DNA of 64,000 nt from Eutreptiella sp. 'Long Island Sound 2002' (taxonomy: Eukaryota > Euglenozoa > Euglenophyceae > Eutreptiales > Eutreptiaceae), in the NCBI GenBank assembly GCA_964036045.1, contig OZ038382.1, forward strand, positions 126,232,556 to 126,296,555, in the 5' to 3' direction. Shown here piece by piece: positions 44,050 through 53,749 of this stretch. The notes beneath the pieces were generated by a model, which saw only the letters and a program-made list of their open reading frames with translations, did no database searches and was not told the origin of the DNA. How positions within the stretch are numbered: the first letter of the stretch is position 1; every line of letters starts with the position of its first letter. A program made the translations under genes and the position numbers.

Positions 44050-45535
44050 CTACGAGATAAGTGTTGCGGCCCGGGCGCTACAGCATTTCTCCCAGCCCTT
44101 CCGAGACGCGATGCAACTGGTCTGTAGCCTTTTTTGACCGATAATCACGGTACCAGACTGGCTCCCCGAACCCGTAGACATGTGGGGGGTGTGCTTTGAG
44201 GAATTGCTCCGCTTTTCGACGTCGCAATCTATTGAGTTCATTCTGGACCATTTTGCGGTATGCTACTAGCTTCTTGAGGAGGCCAACTGCATCTCTGGAC
44301 TCAGACTGGGGCACCACGGGTGGACAGTCCCCAAACCCAACAGAATTCCTGCCAAATACCAGGTAGTGGGATGAATAACCACGGATTGGCCCAGGAATGT
44401 CATTGGAAGCCCAGATGGCTAGTGGAAGCAGCTGGGCCCAGTTTTTACTGGACGTCTCCAGCAGCCACTGCCTCAGCGACCCCACAACAACCTGAACGGC
44501 CCACTCAGCTCGCCAGTTTGACTGAGGTTGCTTGATGGTGGAGTGTTTCATGGCAATACCCGACAATGAACAAAGTTCCTTGAAGAATTCTGCCGTAACC
44601 AGATGATCCTGGTCGAAGAAAATGTCTTGTGGGCGGCCAATGATGGGTACCACCCTTTCAAGGTACATATCAGCAAGAGCCTGGGCATCCAAAGTCTTGC
44701 TGCACGGAACAGCCACAACATACCCTGTCAATTGGCACACCACCACCAACACATAGTCTTACGTCCGGTTGTTGGCAGTGCAAGGGCGACTACTCAGATC
44801 GCAAACGTCAATGCACACGGATGAAAATAGGTATTCTGGTACTGGTGCTGGGTGATTAGACTCAGGTTGGAGTCCCTTCCGGCCTTTGCCTTGTCCGCAA
44901 ATAGGACATGGGTTCACCACTGATACAACCATAGTGCGGATGTCATCAGGCTTGTAGCCGAAGCAGACATATGATCTGTTAATGATCTGCACAGTCTCAT
45001 CAACCCCTGGATGGGTGTATTCATTGCACGCCTTGATTACTTGCTTGACGCAAGCAAAAAGCACGCAGACACGGACCTCCATGCGAACCTTACCGTGATA
45101 CAGAGTATAGGACTTACCTTGAATTTCAACATACTTATTGACCCTCAGCTCATTCCAATTAGGCTGAAAGTTTGGGTCATTCTCATAGTGGTTAGTCCAA
45201 TCCTCGTACAAGACCTGGACTGCTGGGGGAACCTTGATGGCTTCTATATCACTGATCATACAAGTGGCCACACCAGGTGTACGCAAACTCATGCTAGAGG
45301 CTGTTTGTGCCAATGTCAATGTGGACATCCGTGCCTTATGCTGAGTTTTGGCTTTGCAATTGAGCTCTTTCTTTGCAGAACGGAAATATTGGCGCCCTGT
45401 AAATCTGACCGCCCTCATCACTTCAGGTTCAGGGCTTCCGGAGAGGTACAGATGTGACACCGCCTGAACAAAGCGTTCAATCAGCGTGTCATATGTGGCT
45501 CCATCCGCCCCAACATACCCTGGTTCCGCGTCCAC
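44050..45535 (-). pseudogene. pol: Integrase, element C
   Basis: Two frames joined at TAA (44757-44759 region). The first has a zinc-binding CNEYTHPGVDETVQ...NPCPICGQGKGRKG and the first catalytic Asp in SSVCIDVCDL. The second has TGYVVAVPCSKT, the second Asp in IFFDQDH, and QSNWRAEWAVQ at the place of the catalytic Glu (normally near NGxAE). The tail holds EPVWYRDYR. The stop inactivates it as a single protein. Confidence 0.85.
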
Positions 45536-45681
45536 GTGAACACAGACCGAAGTGCTTCAAGAGCAGCCACTTTGGCGAACTCAAACTGTTGCAGCATAGT
45601 CTGTTCTTCCCAAAAGGCTGCAGACTGTGCCGTTTTGAGGTAGTCCCGTACCGTCTGCCACTCTTCACGCTCCGCTTTTTC

Positions 45682-46407
45682 TCAGCCCTCCAAGTCCTCA
45701 TTGCCACCATGAAAATTGGTGTCGTGGGACTCTCCGGCGGGATAAGCGAACCTAGAGAGGGCATCTGCAACCTGGTTCTCCTTACCTTCACGGTAAGTGA
45801 TGATCAAGTTGAACCTGCTCAAGAACTCATGCCAGCGCCCCCACCGTCCAAGCGGTCCGGAAATGGTACATAGGTCCTCTTTGTACCACTTCACGATTGC
45901 TGAATGATCTGTCTTGATCTCCATCTCTGACTTGGCGACCCAAGATTGAAACTTCAGCAAGCAGGACACAATGGCATAGGTTTCCTGCTCCCTTGGAGTC
46001 CAGGCAAACTGCCCTGTGTTCTTGGTACACCCATCTATGCCAGCTCAGGTGCCTTGCAGCTTCCGGGAGTAAAAAGCAACAGCATGCCAGTTGTCATCCT
46101 CTTGTTTCTGCTCCAGCACACCACCAACAGCATAATTGGATGCGTCGGTGATGATACGCCATGGCGATCCTGGCTTGCGTAAGTACAAGCGTGTTTGATC
46201 ATCTAACGCCTTCTTCAGAAACTCAAAAATATGCTTCATTTCATCAGTGCAGTTGATACGAGCTTCTTTTGGCGATAGCTTGATCTTCTTACGCTTTTTG
46301 GGCAGCCCTGTGGCGGTTTTAGGCTCATTGGGATCCTTGGGCTCATACTGGTACTTGCCCTTAAAGGCATTCATCAAGGGTGCTGCCGGCTCGGCGAATC
46401 CCTTGTT
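45682..46407 (-). pseudogene. pol: RNase H, element C
   Basis: WRIITDASNYAVGGVLEQ, REQETYAIVS, IKTDHSAIVKW and ENQVADALSRF are in order, containing the four acidic active-site positions. A TGA after KLQGT interrupts it, and another TGA follows the C terminus. It is preceded by a Lys/Pro-rich insert (GLPKKRKKIKLSPKEAR) in the RT connection. Confidence 0.88.
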
Positions 46408-47340
46408 TTACACCTGGTACCAGCCCATGACACCGAGAAAGCCTTTCATGTGCTTGGCTGTGACAATGGATTCCCATTTCCACTCCTTAATGGCCGAAAT
46501 TGTTGTCGGAGATGGAAACCTACAGCCGTCTTTCAGTATGTGGCCAACATACTCGACTACCCGCTTGAACAGGTGGACTTTAGAAGGCTTGACGGTCCAT
46601 TGAGCCTCCTCTAGTGCATCACAAAGTTTGCACAAGTCCTCGTAATGTGCATCAAAGTACTTCCTGAGCGTGTCTGCTTCCTGCTTTTGCTCAATTGTGA
46701 GCTTGCCCGGGTCTATACCTTTAGAACCCGTTGATGACAAAATGTCATCAATATATGGGCGTGACTGCGGACAATTTCTTGTCGCGTAGTGGACCATTTG
46801 TTGATAGGCAGCTGGCCACACCTTGACACCCATGGGAAGAACATTCCGTTGGAAAATTCCGAATGGAGTGCAAAAAGCAGTAAGATGTTTGCTTTCTTCC
46901 TCAAGGTGCATCTGATGGAAGCCGTCTTCCGGATCAATGATAGTAAAAATGAAATTGCCTTGTTGGTTGGCAATTTGGTCCTCGATGACAGGCAAGGGGA
47001 AACTGTTGCCTTTCAAGCAAGAGTTCAGGTGGCGGTAATCAATAACCAAACGCCACTCGTTTTTTCCTGGTTCAGGGACCAGAAACTCTCTAGCCACCCA
47101 CTATGGCTGCCCTTTGGCATCTCGAAGCATGCCTCGGTCTTTAAACTTCACAATCTCCTCCCAGAACGCCTTTTCGCGTTCATGCACTGCCCGTATAGGC
47201 TTATCAGCCCTTGGGCCTGCATGCTCAGGCAAAAGCTCCTATTGGAGCGTAGAATGTGGGCCTCTAGCCTTCTTTGCCTTTTCAGTAACATCCTGGGTGC
47301 GTATGGGTCTAAAGACCGTGGCTTCATATCGGTTCATGAA
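46408..47340 (-). pseudogene. pol: Reverse transcriptase, element C
   Basis: WRLVIDYRHLNSCLKGNSFP, FTIIDPEDGFHQM, FGIFQRNVLPMG and YIDDILSS (YIDD at 46744-46755), then YVGHILKDGCRF and GFLGVMGWYQV, followed by TAA. Two TAG stops lie upstream in the RT N-terminal region (before ELLPEHAG and before WVAREFLV). The conserved LDLKSGYHQ-type motif reads IIDPEDGFHQ, retaining the catalytic Asp. Confidence 0.9.
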
Positions 47341-47348
47341 CTTCTCCT

Positions 47349-47798
47349 TCAGATCTTTTCAACCAGCCCAGTCTTCATCAGATTGGATTGCTGAACGGAC
47401 GTATCCTTTATAACCTTGTGGCGACTGTGTCTGGTGGTCTCCGCGGACCCTAGAGTATTCCTATCCTGCCTAGTAGGGTTAATTACCGGGGGGTGAGTTA
47501 CCCAGTGTCGCTTCTGCTCGACTGTGGACTCATCTGATGATGAAAAAATCCGTCCTGGAGAAGGTTCCGACTGTGACTGACTGGTATCTCCTTGTTGGGA
47601 CTGTCCTTGAGCCTTATGAGCCTGTCTGACTGCCCTACGCCATGCTTGGCGACTTATCTGCCTGTCTGGCTCCTCCGAAGTGTCACTGCTGTTGTGACAG
47701 TCGTGCAGAAGGAACTCCACCGATGGCTTCGAGTGTGGGTGTGATGTTGTGGTTTCACCTTGGTTCGCGACCGCTCCTTCTGCGTCGGAAGAGGACAT
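47349..47798 (-). pseudogene. Linker ORF before RT, element C
   Basis: A 149-codon Ser/Gln/Thr-rich frame starting MSSSDAEGAVANQGETT that leads in the same strand to the RT N terminus. Low complexity and probably an unstructured linker of the polyprotein. Confidence 0.45.
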
Positions 47799-47822
47799 GA
47801 ACGGCCATTCCGACTCTGACTC

Positions 47823-48359
47823 CTATGGAGTCCGCCCTAATGCATCTACTAATACCACCCAATAATCCCTATCTGCTGAGCATACTTTACCATACTTATC
47901 GACGAATAGTGGCTCACCTCTAGGCACATCCATCCAATCTACTACTACCTTGCTCAGAGACCACCACCAATCCCTATCCTTACACGTAGGTACCATGGCT
48001 ATGCCTTGGCCTTGTTCGAATTTCAATTTTTGGACTGTTTGTTCCCACAACTCATCCGGCGGATGTAGCCAGAGGTTTTCCCCTGACCAAAGCTGTGAGA
48101 GCCCGTCCTTGGTCTTATCCCAAAATTTGGGAAACCTGGCCAGGCGTTTCCTACCAAACGCCTCCGTGAAATCCTTGAAATAACCATCTTCCACCAGTGA
48201 GTTGGCCCACCGCTTAATTTGTCTTAAGGCATGGCGGTCCCCCGCCGAAGAAACACAGAACCTTGCTCCCATGCGAGGTTCACCGGAGGACAGCCGCATA
48301 TTTACAAGAAAAGGTAAGAACCTGCCGAAGGTGCTGTGCACTTTCAAGACTGAAACCAT
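47823..48359 (-). CDS. DIRS-like module ORF, element C
   Basis: A 178-codon frame. After a short lead it reads DRHALRQIKRWANSLVEDGY, DFTEAFGRKRLARFPKFW, LWSGENLWLHPPDELWEQTV, QKLKFEQGQGIAMVP, WWWSLSKVVVDWMDVP. The pattern W-(S/G)-x-N-x-W-x-xPP...L-K...Q/D-x-A/G-I-x-x-VP resembles the NPPF/ILI.P.W segment of DIRS-type retroelements, and HPP is closer to that motif than in A or B. It lies upstream of RT, as in the other two elements. Function unknown; structural relatives include Dam-type methyltransferase fragments, but I see no complete methyltransferase motif set. Confidence 0.6.
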   Translation of the reverse strand: MVSVLKVHSTFGRFLPFLVNMRLSSGEPRMGARFCVSSAGDRHALRQIKRWANSLVEDGYFKDFTEAFGRKRLARFPKFWDKTKDGLSQLWSGENLWLHPPDELWEQTVQKLKFEQGQGIAMVPTCKDRDWWWSLSKVVVDWMDVPRGEPLFVDKYGKVCSADRDYWVVLVDALGRTP

Positions 48360-48503
48360 GGGCTGTGAACAGGCCTGCTTTGATGCGAATATGTGGGCCA
48401 GGTGAGTGGCAATGTCTTTTTGTGCTGGATAATCACTGAAGTTGTTAGTGGGTTGGTAGTGAGAGTTGATGTCTGGTTGGTGTGGAAGCCAGAAACCAAA
48501 AGC

Positions 48504-49913
48504 CTAGTCTCCCTGCCCTACAGAGCAAGCACTGGACCCGTTGTTTCTGGTTTTGAAGCACTCGTAGAAGAATTCAGCCATGTCAGATGTGTAACAGCCT
48601 GGGCTTGGTGAGCCGAATTGTTTTACGGTCCACCTCCAAGTGTCTGCAGAAGCTTCCTTGTTAGGATGGCTCAGTACATAATCCAGATGTCTTCTCCTTC
48701 TTGGAGCCTTAATGGTTCTCCATTCTGTAAGTTGAGGGAGCGCTGTGCTTTCTTGGTTCTCTGACTGGGAGTCCCAAAACCGCCCATGAATTGAAGACAT
48801 GGAGCTGTCTTCTTCCAGTCGTGGCAACTCTGATGAATTTGGGTTTGAGGACTCAGAAATGTCACTGCCTGATTCGTTGAAGCCTGAGCTGTCATCGGAG
48901 TGACTGGAGATTGTTGGAGGACCCTTAGAATCTTTAGAGTGGTCGTGATACTCAAGATGGGCCGAGTTCTGCACAGGGGTGATCGAGTTGTGGTCAGCGT
49001 GACTGGAGTCACTCCTATCGGAGCTTGCAGGATGTTTGGAGTCCTGGGAAGTCGTTTGAGCGCCTGAACGTTGATTGGAGGTCCTGGCCGAGTGCTGGAA
49101 CACTTTCCTTGCTTCGGCATTGTCGTCAGAACCTGTTTCGGTGTCTGCGATATACCCTGTGATCGGCTTTTGGCTTAAGTTGGGGTCTTCGATGTTCTTG
49201 TTGCGCTCATTGAGGTCATTGTATTCTGTACTTTCATCGTCATCCTTTTTCGCTGGATCGGTCTCCGCTGAGGATGAGAGAGGGAGATTGATGGGTATGT
49301 TCGGTTTGACCACGGATGCATTCGAGGTTTGATTTGAAACTTGGCGAGTTGCGGTTGGCTGCTGTAAGATGGTCAGGGGCGGCGCGACCTTGGTATTTTC
49401 GACAGCAGTTTGTTTTCGGTGGTCTCTACAATTTTGGCATCGTGCGGGGATGTGAAGCCCGTGGTCACAGAACCAATGTTGTATAGATTTGCCGACGGTG
49501 AACTCAGCGTTGCAATCACGGCATGCCTTTTTCAAGTCGTTCAGTGAACTGATTGATTGCGTCAGATGCGGAGCAGATCGCAAGCGGCGCCTCTTTTCCT
49601 TCGTGATCCATTCCCCCCTTGAATCTTCGTTTGACTCTCGGTTTGAATGATCAGATTTGACACCGGTTGTGTCTTGTGAAGAAAATACGTTATTGTTAAG
49701 TATGTCCGGTCCAGTGTGCTTTGCAGAGAGCACGGGGACAGTACCTGAGTCAGAGTTTGCATTGCTGCTTGGATCTTCTGATTGATTGTGGTGTGGAGTA
49801 TGGACGGTGCTTCTTTGATGGCGTCTCTGGGAAAAGGTGGGTGCAGGAGGGTACGGGTCTTGCGCCAACTGTTGTGCAACAGTTCGATCACTCACTGTTC
49901 GGCCGTTCGACAA
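48504..49913 (-). CDS. Ser/Asn/Asp-rich ORF with a treble-clef-like zinc finger, element C
   Basis: 469 uninterrupted codons. Residues 130-165 read KKACRDCNAEFTVG...HWFCDHGLHIPARCQNCRDHRK. The two C-x2-C pairs separated by about 30 residues and the EFxxG...G...P.RC..CR spacing resemble the probable zinc-ribbon family often labelled zf-trcl. The rest is a long acidic, Ser-rich, probably disordered region, ending in a more globular part (EWRTIKAPRRRRHLDYVLSH, DMAEFFYECFKTR). Extra zinc fingers between protease and RT are not a standard chromovirus component. It could bind nucleic acid or a host protein. Confidence 0.6.
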   Translation of the reverse strand: MSNGRTVSDRTVAQQLAQDPYPPAPTFSQRRHQRSTVHTPHHNQSEDPSSNANSDSGTVPVLSAKHTGPDILNNNVFSSQDTTGVKSDHSNRESNEDSRGEWITKEKRRRLRSAPHLTQSISSLNDLKKACRDCNAEFTVGKSIQHWFCDHGLHIPARCQNCRDHRKQTAVENTKVAPPLTILQQPTATRQVSNQTSNASVVKPNIPINLPLSSSAETDPAKKDDDESTEYNDLNERNKNIEDPNLSQKPITGYIADTETGSDDNAEARKVFQHSARTSNQRSGAQTTSQDSKHPASSDRSDSSHADHNSITPVQNSAHLEYHDHSKDSKGPPTISSHSDDSSGFNESGSDISESSNPNSSELPRLEEDSSMSSIHGRFWDSQSENQESTALPQLTEWRTIKAPRRRRHLDYVLSHPNKEASADTWRWTVKQFGSPSPGCYTSDMAEFFYECFKTRNNGSSACSVGQGD

Positions 49914-50165
49914 ACAGTGTTTGTTCCAGCAGTTTACGCCAAAGCGACAGTTTTTTGAAAATGGACAGGCTGTGTCTTTGGCTAATAGCCGGGAAGCCCA
50001 TTTCGTCAGGTGTAAAAGGACAGTTAAGTGGACTTACCATAGCATACATCACGCGCTCACAACAATGGTACCGCAATTGTCAAGAATTTCCACAAAATGA
50101 TCACAATCTCTACGACAAGGCAAATTTACCGAAGATTTTATCGCAGATCTGAAGAAAAGCGCCAT

Positions 50166-52793
50166 TTAAAATGTCACCGAATAACAAATCAGCAGCAGAA
50201 GCCGCACTTTCCGCAATCTTGAACATGATCCCATATGAATCTCACTTAACTTGGCCCACCGCTCAATGCGGTAAACTACGTCCTGTCGTACAGCGAAATC
50301 ATCCCTATCCTCACGCCACTTTTGGCGAGCTTTACGTCTGGTCGACGCTCTGATTTGTATCACGGTGCGTCGGCCCCTTTGGACCATAGGTGAGGACTTT
50401 GGGACGCCTGGGCTCTTTGATAGCGCATTTGTCTTCAAACTTTCGCTGGTGGAGACATCCAAACTGGGCCATGGTCCCGTTTCAGACTCAGATTGCTCTG
50501 AATCCGCCCACAGATCCAAGTCTGTAAACACCAGACCATCACACGCTACCGCCCTCAACCCGGTATGCTCCTGAGCTGATTTTATACGAGCTTCAGCCCA
50601 ACCCGAAAGGGCTGGTCGAGGGATGGGCTCCGTGGCTAGCCTGGATGGCGCATCCAGTCCGGTAAGCGTGCTACCTGTGGTTTCAACCTCTACTAACTCC
50701 CGTCCAGTACCGGTAAACTCCGCATGTAGATCTGCGAGAAACATGCTGGACCCAATATTCATATCATTACCCTTACCCGCTGCCGGCCGCCTTACCGGAA
50801 TCACGGGCTGGGTCTCCTGTACAGGTATCGGCGGATAACTATCCGTACCCACTAGACTGCCTCCGTCGGCTGAATCTACCTCAATGGGGATTCTTGGTCT
50901 ATGAGGAAAGGCTGATACTAAGCATTTAGTCAAGCTACATACCAACTGCAACGCCTGGTGCACTGCAGAACCAATCTCTGGAGATGCGGCCAAAAAACTG
51001 GAAATAGAAGCGCATAACAGGAGGCATTTCTCTTGCGCGCAAGTAGATGATTGCTGAGTTTGCGTAACGCCTGAAATATGTGCTCTTTTGGGCTCGGAGG
51101 GGGGCTGTGGCTTACCCAGGGAGGGGATTACCTGATTACCTGGTATATCTGTGGAACCGAAACCTTGCGAACCGCGTTCTGTGAATTGAAATTCGGTTAC
51201 CTCTTGCATCTCTGGAGTTAGATGAAGCTCGGGGGTTAATTGAGCGATCTTGTCTCCGATCCCTACCGTATGACCCTCGGAGTTCATATTAGTGAGTAAT
51301 ATGTCTACCTCGCCGGTGTAATCCGTGTCTATGACCTCGGCTCTGGTTCTGAGGAAGAGCTTAGCCGTGTTCCCTGACCTGTCTTGGACTTTGCCGTAAG
51401 TAAGTATTGGAGTGGTGAAGGCTAGTCCTGTGGGTACTCGTTTTTCACCCCGTGGCGGGATCTTGACTTCGACTGCGGCGTATAAGTCGTAACCCGCTGA
51501 GCCTGGAGTACCTCTGGTACGTAAAACGAACTCAGGCCTGAGCCGTTTCACCTGAAAGGGACGAGAAGAGATGTGTGTGGGGACTAACTCCATGAGGGAA
51601 GGAAACATATATGAAGAAGAAAAAGGTACGGAGGGAGAAAGGGAAGAAGTGATAGGTAAGGTATCTTGACTGGGTACGGTAGGGGTTTCTGGACGATATG
51701 GTTGTACGGGTAGGGAAGCGCGACGCTTAGAGAGTGTGTAGTTGGCTTTGCGACTGTTGACGCGTAATGCTTCGCGTACTAAGCGTGCTTGCTCCTCTCC
51801 GTCGACGTCAGCGGGGACTACGGGGTTCACGGCCCGTCGTACCCCCTTTCTATGCTGTTGAATACCCCTACGTGCCCAATCAGGCACTGACTCGCCTGTG
51901 GCATTCTCGTGACAAAACATACACAGACCTGTAGTGCTAAGCTGATAATCTCCTTTGAATACTAAGTGTGTTGGACGCCAGCACCTGGGCTGCATACACT
52001 CGGTCTGAACATAGCTAAGCGTCTCGCTGTTGAAGCTAACCGACGGAGTATCCCCAGATTCTGACGTCTTACCGGCTCTAGTGCGGCCACCCTCATACTT
52101 AGAAGCCACCAAGCATGGATGCAATGGGACTTTCGAGGGGACCGAGTTAAATACCCTTCTGGCTGCTTGCCCATAATGGGCCTCAATTTGGGCTCCGTCT
52201 ACTCCCAAGTCATCGGACAAGCCATGCTGGCCATGCTGCCCATGCTGATATGCTGGCCGCCTATTCTTCAGAAAACTACCTACACTGACTAGGGTCTCCT
52301 TTCCGGGCACTACCGCTAACCCATACCTCAAAAGGAATGGACACCCAATTATCAGCCTAGGTCCTATAGCGGCTACATGTATGAAGACTTGAACACACTT
52401 GTATACCTGCAACCCGTCAGGCGTCTCGGCCAATACCCGTACGGTGGTGATGACACCCTTATGGCCTCCTGACAGGGGTTTTTTGCCAACAGTAATGAGC
52501 TGCACAGGATTTGGTGCATCCAAAAGAGCCTCTTGTGGAAAAAGCTCCTCTCCAGCTAGGACCTCAATCTGGGCCCCGGTGTCAACCAAGGCCGGATGTT
52601 GTTTTTCAGGCAGATTGAGCTTTTCACTAAGCTGGATACCTGCCGGTATCACCAGCTCGATCATTTTGTTGGTGGACGTTTTTTTAGACTTCACAGGATA
52701 CCAGAGGACCTCGGTATCAGCCTCGTTCAATCCTACCGGCGAGATATGGACATTGTGCTTGGAAAGCACCGCACACATTTGGACAGCCCGCAC
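50166..52793 (-). CDS. Aspartic protease and dUTPase ORF, element C
   Basis: An intact 875-codon frame. Residues 45-165 form a retropepsin-like domain with ALVDTGAQIEVL (DTGA at 71-74) and LIIGCPFLL. Residues 266-294 hold a C-x4-C...C-x2-C cluster (CMQPRC, CMFC). Residues 415-550 (about 51146-51551) are a trimeric-type dUTPase with all five motifs in order: GSAGYDLYAA, GKVQDRSG (usually PRSG), AEVIDTDYTGEVDILLTN, GIGDKIAQL and RGSQGFGSTD. dUTPase converts dUTP to dUMP and limits uracil in cDNA. After a Ser/Pro linker the last 200 residues are not recognised. The C-terminal 60 residues (RKARQKWREDRDDFAVRQDV) are basic. Confidence 0.9.
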   Translation of the reverse strand: MRAVQMCAVLSKHNVHISPVGLNEADTEVLWYPVKSKKTSTNKMIELVIPAGIQLSEKLNLPEKQHPALVDTGAQIEVLAGEELFPQEALLDAPNPVQLITVGKKPLSGGHKGVITTVRVLAETPDGLQVYKCVQVFIHVAAIGPRLIIGCPFLLRYGLAVVPGKETLVSVGSFLKNRRPAYQHGQHGQHGLSDDLGVDGAQIEAHYGQAARRVFNSVPSKVPLHPCLVASKYEGGRTRAGKTSESGDTPSVSFNSETLSYVQTECMQPRCWRPTHLVFKGDYQLSTTGLCMFCHENATGESVPDWARRGIQQHRKGVRRAVNPVVPADVDGEEQARLVREALRVNSRKANYTLSKRRASLPVQPYRPETPTVPSQDTLPITSSLSPSVPFSSSYMFPSLMELVPTHISSRPFQVKRLRPEFVLRTRGTPGSAGYDLYAAVEVKIPPRGEKRVPTGLAFTTPILTYGKVQDRSGNTAKLFLRTRAEVIDTDYTGEVDILLTNMNSEGHTVGIGDKIAQLTPELHLTPEMQEVTEFQFTERGSQGFGSTDIPGNQVIPSLGKPQPPSEPKRAHISGVTQTQQSSTCAQEKCLLLCASISSFLAASPEIGSAVHQALQLVCSLTKCLVSAFPHRPRIPIEVDSADGGSLVGTDSYPPIPVQETQPVIPVRRPAAGKGNDMNIGSSMFLADLHAEFTGTGRELVEVETTGSTLTGLDAPSRLATEPIPRPALSGWAEARIKSAQEHTGLRAVACDGLVFTDLDLWADSEQSESETGPWPSLDVSTSESLKTNALSKSPGVPKSSPMVQRGRRTVIQIRASTRRKARQKWREDRDDFAVRQDVVYRIERWAKLSEIHMGSCSRLRKVRLLLLICYSVTF

Positions 52794-53044
52794 TGTAGGC
52801 TTGTGACGACTGCGTTTGGTGGTCGTTGACGTGGGGCGTGGCTCCCGAGCGCTCCTGCCACAGCTGGGCTGTGACTTTGGTAGCGTGCCAGGCCCCTACT
52901 GCATTTTACTTGTGCGTCGGTGTTGGTCACCGCGGCCGGGTGACCGTGACTTGGACCGGTCTTTGTGGGGTTCGTAACACCGTCGTCGGGATCCATTAGA
53001 TCCAGGACGCCCGTTCCTGGACCTATCCCGTCGGTCTCTGGACT

Positions 53045-53356
53045 TCAGACGGTCATTTCCGTCCCTAGGCCTCCCCTTGGAATTGGACCTTGGGTCCCCG
53101 CCAGGATGTTTACCTTGTGAAAGGCTCCTGCTGCGGGGTTGCTCCTTTGACCGGCTCCTCTCCCGACACTGTGAAGCCCAATGGCCCTTCTTACCGAATT
53201 TGCGGCAAACGTCATCTGGGTGGCTTTCAACCCGGATCTGGATCGGTGCTCTTGCTTTTGGTCCTTAGCTTTGTTCCTCTCGGGGCAATCCCTATGGTAG
53301 TGGCCCCTTTGGCCAGAAATTCGGCATTTTTCTCTTTCGTGGCGGGATTTCTGCAT
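53045..53356 (-). pseudogene. gag: Nucleocapsid zinc knuckle, element C
   Basis: EKCRISGQRGHYHRDCPER is a CCHC knuckle in which the second Cys is Ser (TCT). The remaining C, H and C are in canonical spacing. Arg/Lys-rich surroundings (RSRSGLKATQ) fit RNA binding. The same frame upstream to 53749 is Arg/Ser/Gly-rich with three stops, so the original gag ran through from the capsid ORF. Confidence 0.75.
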
Positions 53357-53749
53357 GTGCTAACTCCTGCCGCTCTGTCTGCTCACTGTAGTGGCAAACG
53401 AGGAAGTAGTGGTCACGCTGTCTCGTCGGCCAGCAGGACTTTTATGACCTCCGGAGGAGGATCCATGACTCTTTCCGCCACCGCTACGACAGTCATCATC
53501 CCGGCTGCGCCTGCGGTGTCTATCTCAGCCAGATCCGCCTTTGTGGTCCCCAAAGGCCAGAACGTTTTTAGTTTCTGCGCCTTGGCAAGAGAGGATATGC
53601 TCCTTTTTTTGCTCCTTGTATTCCCTGGTCTGGATAAAGGGCAATATCAACAAGAATATCTCGAGATAATTGAGCTCGACTCCACCATAACCAGCTTGGA
53701 CAGAATATATCTTGTGATGTGCTCTTTGGGCATCCTTATCTTGGGGAAC

